Shown: positions 40,894 to 49,802 of the stretch, piece by piece
How positions within the stretch are numbered: the first letter of the stretch is position 1
Layout of the letters: every line of letters starts with the position of its first letter
From: CAZAMP01 sp964486455
Lineage (GTDB): Bacteria; Eisenbacteria; RBG-16-71-46; CAZAMP01
Direction: 5' to 3'
Length of the DNA stretch: 64,000 nt
NCBI GenBank assembly: GCA_964486455.1
Contig: CAZAMP010000010.1
Coordinates: forward strand, 35,486-99,485
Translations under genes and position numbers: made by a program
Notes under the pieces: model-generated
What the model was told of the DNA's origin: nothing
What the model saw: the letters and a program-made list of their open reading frames with translations, nothing else
Databases searched by the model: none

Positions 40894-41501
40894 GTCGGTT
40901 CTCCCCCGAGGTCGAGCGTTCGCGCAAAGGCGAGGCATCGTGCCATCGGCCAGCGCGGGCTTCCGATTGGGACATGAATTCTGAGATCGGCAATGGGCGG
41001 TGGCCCGCTGACGACCTCCACCTCCACCGGTTCCGCCCCCGCGAGTCGCAAGGCCCGGCAGCCGGGATGAAACGGTCCGGCCGGCGCGCCACCGGTCAGG
41101 ACGAGCAACTCCGCCGCCCCGGAGCCGGCTGGCAGCAACGCGAAGCGCGCGGCAACATCGTTGAGAAGTCCAGTCGCTGCGCCGCAATCCGGGATGTGAA
41201 TGGTCTCGCCACCCATGGCCTCGGCGCGTCGCAGGAGATAGATGAAGTGCGCGGCAAGGACGACGCGACCGGCCAGCTTCTCGTCTCGGCGCGCGATGGC
41301 CACCGCGCGGTCGGCGTGCCAGACATCGGGTTTCGTCGGGGCGCCCGCGAGCGCCACCGGTGTACCGGCCGGGTACCCGCTGACCGCGCCGCCCGCCGAC
41401 AAGATCGTCCCGACGAACGGGGTCATCGCCGGTGCGCCCGAAAGCGGTGTGTCGGCCTGGGCGACGTCGCCCACATTGATTGCGGCACCCGACTCGCTCA
41501 C
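40890..41501 (-). CDS. Reduced MDR (zinc-free alcohol dehydrogenase-like) protein
   Basis: A 203-residue protein of uncertain nature. TPFVGTILSAGGAVSGYPAGTPVALAG looks like the GroES-like core of medium-chain dehydrogenases (G-V---G--V-----GT-VA). AELLVLTGGAPAG could be the remnant of a cofactor domain. No zinc ligand cysteines or canonical GxGxxG motif are present and it is far shorter than the family. It may be a partner subunit of the bi-domain oxidoreductase encoded just upstream, which overlaps it by GTGA. The GTG at 41501 has GGAGG 7 nt upstream. It overlaps the methyltransferase start by 4 nt. Call is tentative. Confidence 0.45.
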   Translation of the reverse strand: MSESGAAINVGDVAQADTPLSGAPAMTPFVGTILSAGGAVSGYPAGTPVALAGAPTKPDVWHADRAVAIARRDEKLAGRVVLAAHFIYLLRRAEAMGGETIHIPDCGAATGLLNDVAARFALLPAGSGAAELLVLTGGAPAGPFHPGCRALRLAGAEPVEVEVVSGPPPIADLRIHVPIGSPRWPMARCLAFARTLDLGGEPT

Positions 41502-43675
41502 GCTCCGTCCTCCGCGAATAGCTGATGCTCGATCTCGATTCCCCACACGAGCGCCGCCTCTCCGTCACGCGCGCCCGCGAGATCACCCGGCTCGGACGTC
41601 CGCAAGTAGTCGGCGAACGCCGTGAGCTCTCGCTCGAATCCCTTGTCCGGTTTGTCGAGTCGTATCGACGCGTCGATGTCACCCGCGACCTTCAGAGTGA
41701 CAAAGTCGTCGAGCGCGAGCGCTATCTCGCCGCTCAAGAGCTCGAAGCGCTCCTTCGGGAAGTCGGCGCGGCCGAGGTCGCTGTAGAGCAGGGTTCCGAT
41801 GCTCCCGGACGCGAAGGTGAACGTTGCCGTGGCATTGTCGATGATTCGGTGACCCGAGTGCGTCCAGGTGCCGCCTCGTGCCGTCACGTCGGTGATCTCT
41901 TCGCCCACGATCCAGCGCAGGAAGTCGATGAAGTGACAAGCCTCGCCAATGATTCGTCCGCCGCCCAGCTCGGGATCGTACACCCAATGCTCGGCCGGCA
42001 GATAGGTGCCCGCCACCCGGAACAGCATCTGGATCGGTGTTCTTCGTCGCGCCGCGTACTCTCGGAAGCGCGTTGCGAGCAGGCTGTGGCGACGGTTGAA
42101 GCCGATCGCGAACGGGAGCGCGCGCCGCTCTACCACCTCGCGTACCGAGGCCGCGTCGCCCGGTGTGAGGGCGATCGGTTTCTCGAGGAACACGCCCTTA
42201 CCGGCGCTCAGGCACTCGCGGGCCAGGCGGGCGTGCGTGTCGTGACGCGTGAAGATGAAGACGGCCTGGACCGCCTCCTCCTCGAGCGCGGCATCCAGAC
42301 GGTCGGCCGTCTTGCCGATGCCGAACCGTTCGCCAATCTCCTTCGCCCGGCGCGATTGTCGTCCGATGAGCCATCGGACGTCGTAGCGGTCCGAGCCGGC
42401 CAATGCCGGAAGATGGACCCGCTTCGCGAAATCACCGTGTCCGACGACGGCGACCGGAATGGCGGCCGGCTTCGTCCGCACGTTGGGAGCCGACGTCTCG
42501 CTGGACGCCGCGGTCGAGGCATCGTGAGCCGTCGCGACGGCAGAGACCTCATCGTACGTGAGAACCGAGGCGATGATCCGATCTCCCCGCCGAATGAGAT
42601 CATCGTAGGCCCGTTCCGGCGCGTCAAAGGATACGCGTCCCGTGATCAATTCCGACGGCGCAATGGCGCCGGTCGCGGCGAGACGCAGGAACTCATCGAA
42701 GTTTCGCTGCTCGCTCCATCTCGACGATTCCGTCGCGAGCGGGCGGCAACCCTCCTCGATCTCATCGTCGTAGCGGCCGGGGCCGTAGGAGCGTGAGATC
42801 AGGACGTCCGCTTCCTTGCGATACAACTCTCCTCGTGGCAGCGACATCCCCGTCGCTCCGACGAGCACGACGCGACCGTGAGGAGCCACGAGCGCGGACG
42901 CGAGCTCAACCGGTCCGGAAGAGCTCGCGGCCGCGGCGACGAGGACCGCGTCGGCACCGCGACCTTCCGAGACTTCCTGCGTGACGTGTCTCAGTATCGG
43001 ATCGTTCGGCCCGAAGGTCCGCTCGGCACCGAACGAGATCGCCAGCTCTCGGCGCGCCTCAATCGGGTCGACACCGATGACCGTGACACCGTAGGCACGC
43101 AGGATCTGCACGGCCAGAAGACCGATCAGGCCCAGCCCCACGACGGGGATGACGTCGCCGGCGCCCGCGGCGGTGCGGTGAACGCCGTGCAGCGCGATGG
43201 CGCCGATGGCGGTGAAGGCGGCCGTCTCGTCATCCACCGATTCGGGAATGAGCGCAACCATCGACGCCGGAAGCTTCATGCGGTCGGCATGCGGGTGTCC
43301 CGCGCAGGCGACGCGGTCCCCCTCCGTGAACCCGGACTGCTTTCCGGCGGATTCGACCACGCCGGCCGAGGCGTATCCGAGCGGCCATCGCTTGCGAAGG
43401 CGGTCAGTGAACGGAGCGCCCGTGGGCGACTCGCCCCGAAGTGTTCTCAGGAGGAGGCCCGAGCGATGAAGATCTCTGACCCGACGCCAGATGTCCTCTT
43501 CGTCTCTCGCGCGCGAGAGGAGCGATCGTCGATTTCGCCGGAGACCCTGCGTCTCGGTTCCCGTGCTAATGACGCTCCGCCGCGTCCGCACGAGGAGCTC
43601 ACGGTCACCCACCTTGGGTTCCGGCGCGTCCAGATGTCGAACGCGACCCTTGAGATCGAAGTAGAGGATTCTCAC
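41498..43675 (-). CDS. Bi-domain oxidoreductase (MDR dehydrogenase + Gfo/Idh/MocA)
   Basis: A 725-residue fusion. Residues 1-~375 are a zinc-free MDR dehydrogenase (EPKVGDRELLVRTRRSVISTGTE, GYASAGVVESAG, VPVVGLGLIGLLAVQILRAYG for NAD(P)). Residues ~405-725 are a Gfo/Idh/MocA oxidoreductase (VAVVGHGDFAKRVHLPAL, GKGVFLEKPIALTPGDA, GGGRIIGEACHFIDFLRWIVG). Such fusions occur in bacterial polysaccharide clusters next to toroid or heparinase-like proteins, as here; the reaction is not established, though sugar-nucleotide oxidation or reduction is a fair guess. It lies 3 bp after the toroid gene and overlaps the next gene. Confidence 0.85.
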   Translation of the reverse strand: MRILYFDLKGRVRHLDAPEPKVGDRELLVRTRRSVISTGTETQGLRRNRRSLLSRARDEEDIWRRVRDLHRSGLLLRTLRGESPTGAPFTDRLRKRWPLGYASAGVVESAGKQSGFTEGDRVACAGHPHADRMKLPASMVALIPESVDDETAAFTAIGAIALHGVHRTAAGAGDVIPVVGLGLIGLLAVQILRAYGVTVIGVDPIEARRELAISFGAERTFGPNDPILRHVTQEVSEGRGADAVLVAAAASSSGPVELASALVAPHGRVVLVGATGMSLPRGELYRKEADVLISRSYGPGRYDDEIEEGCRPLATESSRWSEQRNFDEFLRLAATGAIAPSELITGRVSFDAPERAYDDLIRRGDRIIASVLTYDEVSAVATAHDASTAASSETSAPNVRTKPAAIPVAVVGHGDFAKRVHLPALAGSDRYDVRWLIGRQSRRAKEIGERFGIGKTADRLDAALEEEAVQAVFIFTRHDTHARLARECLSAGKGVFLEKPIALTPGDAASVREVVERRALPFAIGFNRRHSLLATRFREYAARRRTPIQMLFRVAGTYLPAEHWVYDPELGGGRIIGEACHFIDFLRWIVGEEITDVTARGGTWTHSGHRIIDNATATFTFASGSIGTLLYSDLGRADFPKERFELLSGEIALALDDFVTLKVAGDIDASIRLDKPDKGFERELTAFADYLRTSEPGDLAGARDGEAALVWGIEIEHQLFAEDGA

Positions 43676-43678
43676 TCT

Positions 43679-44875
43679 TTACGGCCTCTTCTCGCCCGTA
43701 GTCCATGCGCTGAGCGCGAGGAACATCCATGCCTGTCCCCATCGCATCATCGGCAAGCGACCGGTTCGACGGGGCGACCAGTGAGTGTAGAAGAAACCGG
43801 CCGGGTCCTGAAAGGTCTCTCGGGCCCAAACGAGAAGAGACTCCGCCCGTGCGGTTGCCCCGGCGTCGATGTCGCGAAACGCCAGGAGCGTCAGCAGGGT
43901 CTCGGCGACCGAGTGCACATTCACGGGATGTGCCCGCGTCTCGGTCGCGGTGGGCGCGGCGCCGGCGAGGAGATGATCGACGAAGAAGCGATAGCCACGC
44001 TCCGCGACCTCGCGAAAGGAGGAGCGACCGGTCGTCTCGTGCGCCCGAAGCAACATGCGAAGGTTGAAGCCGGTGTGGTACGGATCCACGGTCCGCTTTC
44101 GCCGCCCACGGTCGGGCGGTCCCCAATAGTCCCACGCGCCGCTCGGTTCCTGGTCGTCGATCGTGTAGCGGAACGCGCGCTCGCCGAGCTCGACCCAATC
44201 CGGCCTGCCGAGTGTCGATCCCGCCCAGAGCAGAAACTCGGCGGCCAAGAGGTTGGCGTTGTGAACGTGCATCGAATCGATCGGTGTGTAGGAGAAGCAG
44301 TGTGCCGCTTCGGTCTCCGCGAGTCGATTCAGGGCCCCCGCGAGAAACTCGCCGATCGCTGACAGTCGCTCCCGATCATCATCGGTGGGGGAGATGGCAT
44401 GGCGGAAGCGGATGGCGTCCGCGACGATCGTCGTGACGACCGCGGACGGAGTACCTGCCGGGATGAAGCGTTGGCTCTCCCAATGGAATGGATACCCCCA
44501 GGAGAGCCCGATGGGATGGTCGCTCGGATGGCCGAACAGCCACTCGAGGCGGCGGGCGGCCTCGGTGCCGGCAGCCGGGTCTCCGTCCCTCGCCAGCATG
44601 AGGTAACTCCGCGCGAAGAGCCCCATCCCTTTGGCGTTGATCGCAGGTCGCACGCGCGCGAGCCTGCGTGCCGGCCCCGGCCAGCGCTGCTCGAAGCGGT
44701 AGGCGAGATCGAGGAAGGCGCGGTCCAGCCAACGACCCGACCTGGCACGCCGGGAAAGCCGCAGGTAAAAGGGATGGGCGCGTACGTCGAACGGGTCGTA
44801 TCCGGCCCAACCCTGCGTCTCCACCCAGGAGCGCAGCCTGCTCAAGCTCCTGCCTGCGAGTCCCGACATCGTCAC
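43679..44875 (-). CDS. Predicted (alpha/alpha) toroid protein of a polysaccharide cluster
   Basis: A 398-residue protein built of repeated helical pairs, consistent with an (alpha/alpha)6 toroid. Examples are FRYTIDDQEPSGAWDYWGPP, DPYHTGFNLRMLLRAHETTG, HVHNANLLAAEFLLWAGSTLG and PMMRWGQAWMFLALSAW. The His/Asp/Trp-rich loops resemble glucuronyl epimerases and polysaccharide lyases, but no catalytic set is certain. Neighbours of bi-domain oxidoreductases often have this type of protein. The GTG at 44875 has GGAGG 10 nt upstream; an ATG follows two codons later. No signal peptide seen, so a cytoplasmic role in glycan maturation is likely. Confidence 0.6.
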   Translation of the reverse strand: MTMSGLAGRSLSRLRSWVETQGWAGYDPFDVRAHPFYLRLSRRARSGRWLDRAFLDLAYRFEQRWPGPARRLARVRPAINAKGMGLFARSYLMLARDGDPAAGTEAARRLEWLFGHPSDHPIGLSWGYPFHWESQRFIPAGTPSAVVTTIVADAIRFRHAISPTDDDRERLSAIGEFLAGALNRLAETEAAHCFSYTPIDSMHVHNANLLAAEFLLWAGSTLGRPDWVELGERAFRYTIDDQEPSGAWDYWGPPDRGRRKRTVDPYHTGFNLRMLLRAHETTGRSSFREVAERGYRFFVDHLLAGAAPTATETRAHPVNVHSVAETLLTLLAFRDIDAGATARAESLLVWARETFQDPAGFFYTHWSPRRTGRLPMMRWGQAWMFLALSAWTTGEKRP

Positions 44876-44943
44876 GGTATCTGTTCCTCCAAAGCGGTGC
44901 GAAGATAGCGACCCGCCGCGGAAGCCGCAACATCCGCCCCGAG

Positions 44944-44973
44944 TTGACCGGCCGTCTCGGCGGCCACTATGCT
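44944..44973 (+). promoter_or_regulatory. Sigma-70-type promoter for the GT-C gene
   Basis: TTGACC (44944-44949), 18 bp, TATGCT (44968-44973). Start near 44980, 31 nt before the ATG at 45011. Confidence 0.5.
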
Positions 44974-45010
44974 GGATCGCCTGACGATCTCGGAGGGAGG
45001 TGGCTTCTTC

Positions 45011-46609
45011 ATGCGGGTTCCGCGAAACGTGTTTCTGACCGCGCTCGGGTTCGGCGCTTTGTGGGTCATCTACGGGCAACTTTCGCCCGGCACGTTCAAC
45101 GACGACGACATCGTCCACTACTTCATGGCGAGGCAGAGCCTCGACGATCCGTCACTCTGGATCAGCCTGTGGGGACGCCCGCTGCACACGTTTCTCTACG
45201 CCCTACCCGCGGGGCTCGGATACTGGGCGGTCGAGCTTCTGACGGCGGTGATCTCGGCATTGACGCTCGTCATGACGTACAAGCTGGCCGTCGCGGCCGG
45301 GGTACGCTCGCGATTCGCCGCGCTCCTCTTCACGGCGTTTCAGCCGTTCTTTTTCAAGCTGGGGTTTTCCTGTCTGGTCGAGCCGCTGGGCGGGCTCGTT
45401 CTGACGACGGGTCTCTGGGCGATGTTGGTACGCCGCGACCGGGTCGCGGCCTGCATGGCCGGCCTGTTGCCGCTCACTCGCTTCGAGCTGATCTTCGTCG
45501 CGCTGTTCGTTCTCGTGCCCGCGGTGAAGCGACGTCCGCGCGCGGCGCTGCTGATCGCCGCCGTCCCGATGTTCGTCTGGAATCTCGCCGGGTGGTTCTT
45601 CGAGGGCGATCCGCTGTGGCTCCCGGCGCAGCTCCTGGGAGGACACTTCACGCGTTCACTCGCGGCACAGCCGCTCGCGCACTATTTCAGGAGCCTTCCG
45701 ATGGTCATCGGAGGCGCGATCCTGCCGCTCTTCATGCTCGGGCTCTTTCCCGATACCGATCGATCACGCGGCGGCGCGGCGAATCGGCTGCGCGGTCTGT
45801 TCGTCGTGCATCTGTTGGTCCTGGCGTTTCTCGCGTGGAACATTCACGCGATCGGGGGAAGCGTCGGTTATCTCCGCCACCTCGTCTCGCTGGGACCGGT
45901 CATCGGCATCCTGGCCGCGCTCGGTTTCGATCGATGGGGGGGCGAGGGTGGCGAGAGTCCGGGCCGCGCGGCACGGCTCGCGCTTATCATGTCGGGCCTT
46001 GCGCTCGCGCTCGTCATTCCGGTTTTCCAGGTGCAACGGTACGTATGGGAGCACCCGGTGATCTTCGGTCGTGACGTCACCCTCTTCGGCGCGAATCCGT
46101 GGGGGAGTTTGGATCGCGCGCTTCCGGCGTCCTGGTTCTGGCCGGTGGCGGCGCTGGCGGGAGTTCTCTGTCTCATCGTCTGGCGCCGTCGTCCACGCGC
46201 GGGGCTCCGCGGTGTCGTGCTGAGTGCGGCGTTGGCGACGCTTCTGACCGAGATCCCGATCGGTCTCGATGCCGAGCGGCTCGCGATGAAGGACGCCGCG
46301 GACTGGGTGGCGCGATACGCCCCGCGTCGTGTGGTCGCCGTGAACCATCCGTGGTTCTTCTTCCTCGGCAACTACGATCGGTTCGACGGGAACCGCTTTC
46401 CCACGCTCAACCACGAGACGCTGGACCGCCTATGCCCCGGCTCCTTCGTCATATGGGAAGATCACTACAGCCCACGACTCTCGGGTGATGTCCGGCTTCA
46501 GCACTTCGCGGATCATCCGGAGCGCTATGCGCCGCGCGCGCGGGGGTTCGTGTCGGACGCCTTCAAGTTCGTCATCTTCGAGGTTGTCGCCGATGGAGGA
46601 GCGTCGTGA
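45011..46609 (+). CDS. GT-C fold membrane glycosyltransferase
   Basis: A 532-residue polytopic protein with 11-12 helices and a soluble C-terminal part. The first external loop holds GTFNDDDIVHYFMAR, an acidic motif as in mannosyltransferase-type GT-C enzymes, and LTRFELIFVALFV and HAIGGSVGYLRHLVSLGP lie in later loops as in Alg9/PIG-B-like families. Uses a polyprenyl-phosphate sugar if active. GGAGG 10 nt before the ATG; an earlier ATG at 44969 lies on the promoter. The methyltransferase start overlaps its stop by GTGA. Divergent from the toroid gene. Confidence 0.7.
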   Translation: MRVPRNVFLTALGFGALWVIYGQLSPGTFNDDDIVHYFMARQSLDDPSLWISLWGRPLHTFLYALPAGLGYWAVELLTAVISALTLVMTYKLAVAAGVRSRFAALLFTAFQPFFFKLGFSCLVEPLGGLVLTTGLWAMLVRRDRVAACMAGLLPLTRFELIFVALFVLVPAVKRRPRAALLIAAVPMFVWNLAGWFFEGDPLWLPAQLLGGHFTRSLAAQPLAHYFRSLPMVIGGAILPLFMLGLFPDTDRSRGGAANRLRGLFVVHLLVLAFLAWNIHAIGGSVGYLRHLVSLGPVIGILAALGFDRWGGEGGESPGRAARLALIMSGLALALVIPVFQVQRYVWEHPVIFGRDVTLFGANPWGSLDRALPASWFWPVAALAGVLCLIVWRRRPRAGLRGVVLSAALATLLTEIPIGLDAERLAMKDAADWVARYAPRRVVAVNHPWFFFLGNYDRFDGNRFPTLNHETLDRLCPGSFVIWEDHYSPRLSGDVRLQHFADHPERYAPRARGFVSDAFKFVIFEVVADGGAS

Positions 46610-47448
46610 GCTACTGGGCGCAAAAGCGAGTCCCATCTCTACGCGCGGAGCTCGTCGCGCGACTGCCCGACGACATCCCTCGATGGAAAGTCGCCTACTG
46701 GCAGTTTCAATACGAGCTGACGCAGGCATTCATCATTCCGTTTCTTCGCGATCGATCCGCGCTTCCGAGGACGGGTCGGATCCTGGAGGTCGGGGCCGGG
46801 GAAGGCGGTTGTCTGGCGGCGCTGGCCGAGACGACGAACCTGCCGGCGGAAGCGCTCGAGCTTTCTGCGCCGCGCGCGGAACTGGGACGACGCCTGAACG
46901 CGGTGATGACCGACGGCGAGCTCAACATCGTCGTCGGCGACATCGCGAGCGCATCGGATCACAAGGCGCTCAAGCCGCCCTACACACTGGTTCTTCTCAG
47001 AGACGTCATCGAGCACGTCGTGGCGCTCGATGCGGCGCTGGAGAACTGCCGCGGACTGCTCGCAGACGACGGGGCCGTTCTCATGACGTTCCCGCCCTAC
47101 CTTTCGCCCTACGGAGCACATCAGCAGATTCTGAGTCGCGCCTGGATGCGGCTGCCGTGGATCCAGCACCTGCCGCCGTTCAGGGACTGGGTGCGTGGAA
47201 AGGAGCCGATCAAAGGCAAGCAGGACGAGATCCTGGAACTCGGTCGCTGCCGGCTCACCCTCGCGCGCTTCGAAGGGGCGGTTCGCAAGGCGGGCCTCGA
47301 TCCACTCGCGGCCCAGCGTTACTTGATTCGTCCGGCGTTTCGATACCGGTACGGTTTGCCTGTGGTTCCGGCCGGCTTTCTGGGTAGAATGCCGGGACTC
47401 CGGGAACTCGTCGTAACCGGTGCGTGGTACCTGCTGCGAGCGCGATAG
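46606..47448 (+). CDS. SAM-dependent methyltransferase
   Basis: A 280-residue class I methyltransferase with ILEVGAGEGGCLAALAE (motif I), ALELSAPRAELG, NIVVGDIAS and LVLLRDVIEHV, then LLADDGAVLMTFPPYLSPYGAHQQ. The GTG start lies in the GT-C stop overlap, so translation is coupled, and methylation of the glycan or lipid made by that enzyme is plausible. The C-terminal 80 residues are basic and hydrophobic. The YbbR gene begins 59 bp downstream. Confidence 0.83.
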   Translation: MSYWAQKRVPSLRAELVARLPDDIPRWKVAYWQFQYELTQAFIIPFLRDRSALPRTGRILEVGAGEGGCLAALAETTNLPAEALELSAPRAELGRRLNAVMTDGELNIVVGDIASASDHKALKPPYTLVLLRDVIEHVVALDAALENCRGLLADDGAVLMTFPPYLSPYGAHQQILSRAWMRLPWIQHLPPFRDWVRGKEPIKGKQDEILELGRCRLTLARFEGAVRKAGLDPLAAQRYLIRPAFRYRYGLPVVPAGFLGRMPGLRELVVTGAWYLLRAR

Positions 47449-47507
47449 ATGCGCACGTCTCCACGTCCGTCGCAGACAGGGCACTCGCAATTCCGATTTG
47501 GGAGCGC

Positions 47508-48470
47508 ATGTCACCGACACTAAGAAAGCTCGTCCCCTCGAACCTGCGACTCAGGCTTCTCGCCCTTGGGCTCGCGCTCCTCACTTACGGCACCGTCTAT
47601 CTCGAGAGCGAGCACGAACAGGTCCTGACGATCCCGTTGGTCGTGGCCAACATCCCGGTCGATCGCATTCCCATTGAATCGCTTCCGACGGACGTCCGCG
47701 TGCGGACGGTCGCCGAGGGGCGAGTTCTTGCGAGGATCTTCCTGGCCGGTGTGGAACGCGACGCGCTCTACGCGGTTGCCCGCGTGCCTACCGGTGCGGA
47801 GAAGGTCGAGATCGATCTCGGTCCGGCGGACGTCGTGGTTCCGCTGGGACTCGGGCTTCGCATCGTCGAGGTGGTCTCGCCGACGCACCTCTCGTTCGTG
47901 CTGGAAGAGCTTGTGCACCGAAACCTTCCGGTGACCGCGGATGTGAGCGGCGATCTGCCGGAAGGATATGTGTTGAGCGGCATAACCGCGTTGGAGCCGC
48001 CGAACGTGCGGGTGAGCGGTCCCCGATCGCTCGTCGAAAGACTCGATGAAATACGCACCGAGTCCGTCGATCTCGCGGATCGCCGAAATCCTTTCAGTGC
48101 TGTCGCTCCCCTCGTCGTTGGCGCGCGGCTGACGGCGGAACCTTCCTCGGTGCAGATCAGTGCCGACGTCGAGCCGACGAAGCAGATCCAGCTGGCCGGG
48201 ATAGGTGTCGTCTTCAGGAATCGGGGGCGTCTCGTTGCATCGTCCGATCCACCAGCCGGCAGCGTCACACTGCTCGGCCCGAGTAGTCGCCTCAACGATC
48301 TCACCGCCCTTCACGCCGAGGGGGAGGCGACGGGGCTGACGATTGTTTTGGACGCGACGGGACTCGGCCCGGGGACACATGAGGTCAGCCCTATTGTCGA
48401 GCTCGCCGGGAATCTGAGGCTCCTGGCCGTTGAGCCGCCCCGCTTCGCGCTGACATTGCGCCAACGCTAG
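47508..48470 (+). CDS. YbbR-domain protein (CdaR-like)
   Basis: A 320-residue protein with one N-terminal membrane helix (LRLRLLALGLALLTYGTVYL) and about three YbbR repeats of ~85 residues in the periplasm. Repeats read EQVLTIPLVVANIPVDR, LVHRNLPVTADVSGDLPEGYVLSG and IQLAGIGVVFRNRG. In Firmicutes the YbbR protein CdaR regulates the diadenylate cyclase CdaA and lies beside it; no cdaA is present here. The ATG at 47508 has GGAG only 3 nt away, so the start could be slightly different. It follows a polysaccharide operon and precedes HU. Confidence 0.8.
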   Translation: MSPTLRKLVPSNLRLRLLALGLALLTYGTVYLESEHEQVLTIPLVVANIPVDRIPIESLPTDVRVRTVAEGRVLARIFLAGVERDALYAVARVPTGAEKVEIDLGPADVVVPLGLGLRIVEVVSPTHLSFVLEELVHRNLPVTADVSGDLPEGYVLSGITALEPPNVRVSGPRSLVERLDEIRTESVDLADRRNPFSAVAPLVVGARLTAEPSSVQISADVEPTKQIQLAGIGVVFRNRGRLVASSDPPAGSVTLLGPSSRLNDLTALHAEGEATGLTIVLDATGLGPGTHEVSPIVELAGNLRLLAVEPPRFALTLRQR

Positions 48471-48520
48471 CCGGCTTTGGATAGCTCCATTGGCCCCAAG
48501 GGGTTAGTCCAGATTTTCTC

Positions 48521-48550
48521 TTGACACCCGAAAAATCAGCGTGCTAGCGT
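48521..48550 (+). promoter_or_regulatory. Sigma-70 promoter for the HU gene
   Basis: Consensus TTGACA (48521-48526), 18 bp, TAGCGT (48545-48550). Start near 48557, leaving a leader of about 75 nt before the ATG at 48633, where AGGAGGGAGGG is the binding site. Confidence 0.5.
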
Positions 48551-48632
48551 GCCCTTGTCTAATGTGTTATGCGGCTTTGGGATATGACGTCTGGCTTCTC
48601 ACCGCCGGTTACCATGCAGGAGGGAGGGTGTC

Positions 48633-48911
48633 ATGACCAAGGCAGATTTGGTCGATGAGATTGCTGAGCGAACTGGTCTGACGAAGAAGGATGTTGCGGA
48701 AACGGTTGATGAGTTCCTGGAGGCGGTCTCGCGGGCGCTGGAGTCCGGCAAGCACATAGAAATCAGGGGCTTCGGCACGTTCAAGGTCAAAGACCGCAAA
48801 GCCCGCATCGCCCGCAACCCGCGCACCGGCGAGGCGGTTCAGGTTCCGAGTCGCAAGGTCCCTGTTTTCAAGGTCTCGAAAGAGCTCAAAGACAAAGTCG
48901 CTTTGGGTTAG
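48633..48911 (+). CDS. HU-family DNA-binding protein
   Basis: A 92-residue HU/IHF-type histone-like protein. It has MTKADLVDEIAERTGLTKKDVAETVDEFLE, then IEIRGFGTFKVKDRKARIARNPRTGEAVQVPSRKVPVFKV, including the DNA-bending arm with the conserved Arg-Asn-Pro. HU and IHF subunits cannot be told apart with certainty; IHF would assist sigma-54 promoters. It has its own promoter and strong ribosome binding site, typical of an abundant protein. It ends 18 bp before the convergent zinc peptidase. Confidence 0.93.
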   Translation: MTKADLVDEIAERTGLTKKDVAETVDEFLEAVSRALESGKHIEIRGFGTFKVKDRKARIARNPRTGEAVQVPSRKVPVFKVSKELKDKVALG

Positions 48912-48929
48912 GGTGCCTCGGCGTCCGAA

Positions 48930-49628
48930 TCAGTCCCGAGAGCCTCGCAAAAGGACCATCCGTAACAGGTGGGTCAAGGTTACCGCCATCGCCGCCACGT
49001 AGGTGAGGGCGGCGGCCGATAGCACCTGCCGACCGGCCTTGATCTCGCTTGCCGCCAGGATTCCATTCGATCGCAGCGCGTTCATCGCGCGCGACGACGC
49101 ATTGAACTCCACCGGTAGCGTCACCGCCTGAAACACGACCGCGAGCGAGAAGAGCATGATGCCGACGTCCATGAGCGTCTTTCCGCCCGCGCCCTGGACG
49201 AAGAAGAAGCCGGCGATGAAGACGGGGAAGGCGAGCATCGACCCGAGGTTTGTGATCGGCAGGATGGCGTGGCGGAACCGCAGCGGTGCGTAGCCCTTGG
49301 AGTGCTGGATCGCGTGTCCGACCTCGTGCGCCGCAATGGCCGCCGCCGCAATCGATCGACCATCATGGTTTTGAGGGCTCAGCGCGACGACCTTCTTCAT
49401 CGGGTTGTAGTGATCGCCCAGGAAGCCCTGCCCGCGCACGACGCCCACGCCGCCGATCCCGTGACGGCTCAGCAGAAATTCGGCGATCTCCCTGCCCGTT
49501 CGCCCATTCGCCGCCGCAACCCGTGAATAGCGGGCGTAGGTGCTCTTGACACGGAACTGCGCGAAGAGGGCGAAGAGCGCCGCCGGTATGAGAAGGATCA
49601 TTGTAGGATCCCAGAAGAGAAACGGCAT
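48930..49628 (-). CDS. Membrane zinc metallopeptidase, YugP type
   Basis: A 232-residue membrane protein of the Zn_peptidase_2/YugP family. Helices at ~6-24, ~125-145 and ~150-175. The active site is the HEVGH motif with His101, Glu102 and His105, in IAAHEVGHAIQHSKGYAPLRFR. Physiological targets are unknown. ATG at 49628 is preceded by AAGGAAAGGAAG; a GTG directly before it could equally serve. Convergent with HU, divergent from the GT4 gene. Confidence 0.9.
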   Translation of the reverse strand: MPFLFWDPTMILLIPAALFALFAQFRVKSTYARYSRVAAANGRTGREIAEFLLSRHGIGGVGVVRGQGFLGDHYNPMKKVVALSPQNHDGRSIAAAAIAAHEVGHAIQHSKGYAPLRFRHAILPITNLGSMLAFPVFIAGFFFVQGAGGKTLMDVGIMLFSLAVVFQAVTLPVEFNASSRAMNALRSNGILAASEIKAGRQVLSAAALTYVAAMAVTLTHLLRMVLLRGSRD

Positions 49629-49802
49629 CACGGGCTTCCTTTCCTTGTACGTCGGGCCAGACTAGCATCGCTTCCGTGATTCCAGAAATGTAACGGTCCT
49701 TGGCGGCACCAGGTTCCACGGTGTGGGCTCGGCTTGCCCCGTTTCCCGACGGCCGGTATTTTCCGTACCGGCGGAGGCAACCGGATATTCAGTGGAGGCG
49801 CA

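Noticed and set aside
40135..41682. A 515-codon frame suggesting a fusion upstream of the methyltransferase
   Set aside because: The ATG at 40893 with GGGGGAG 7 nt before it starts a normal-size methyltransferase; the upstream part overlaps another gene in a different frame.
41525..44362. Two long plus-strand frames opposite the bi-domain oxidoreductase and toroid genes
   Set aside because: Shadow frames; the minus-strand products have clear domains and ribosome binding sites.
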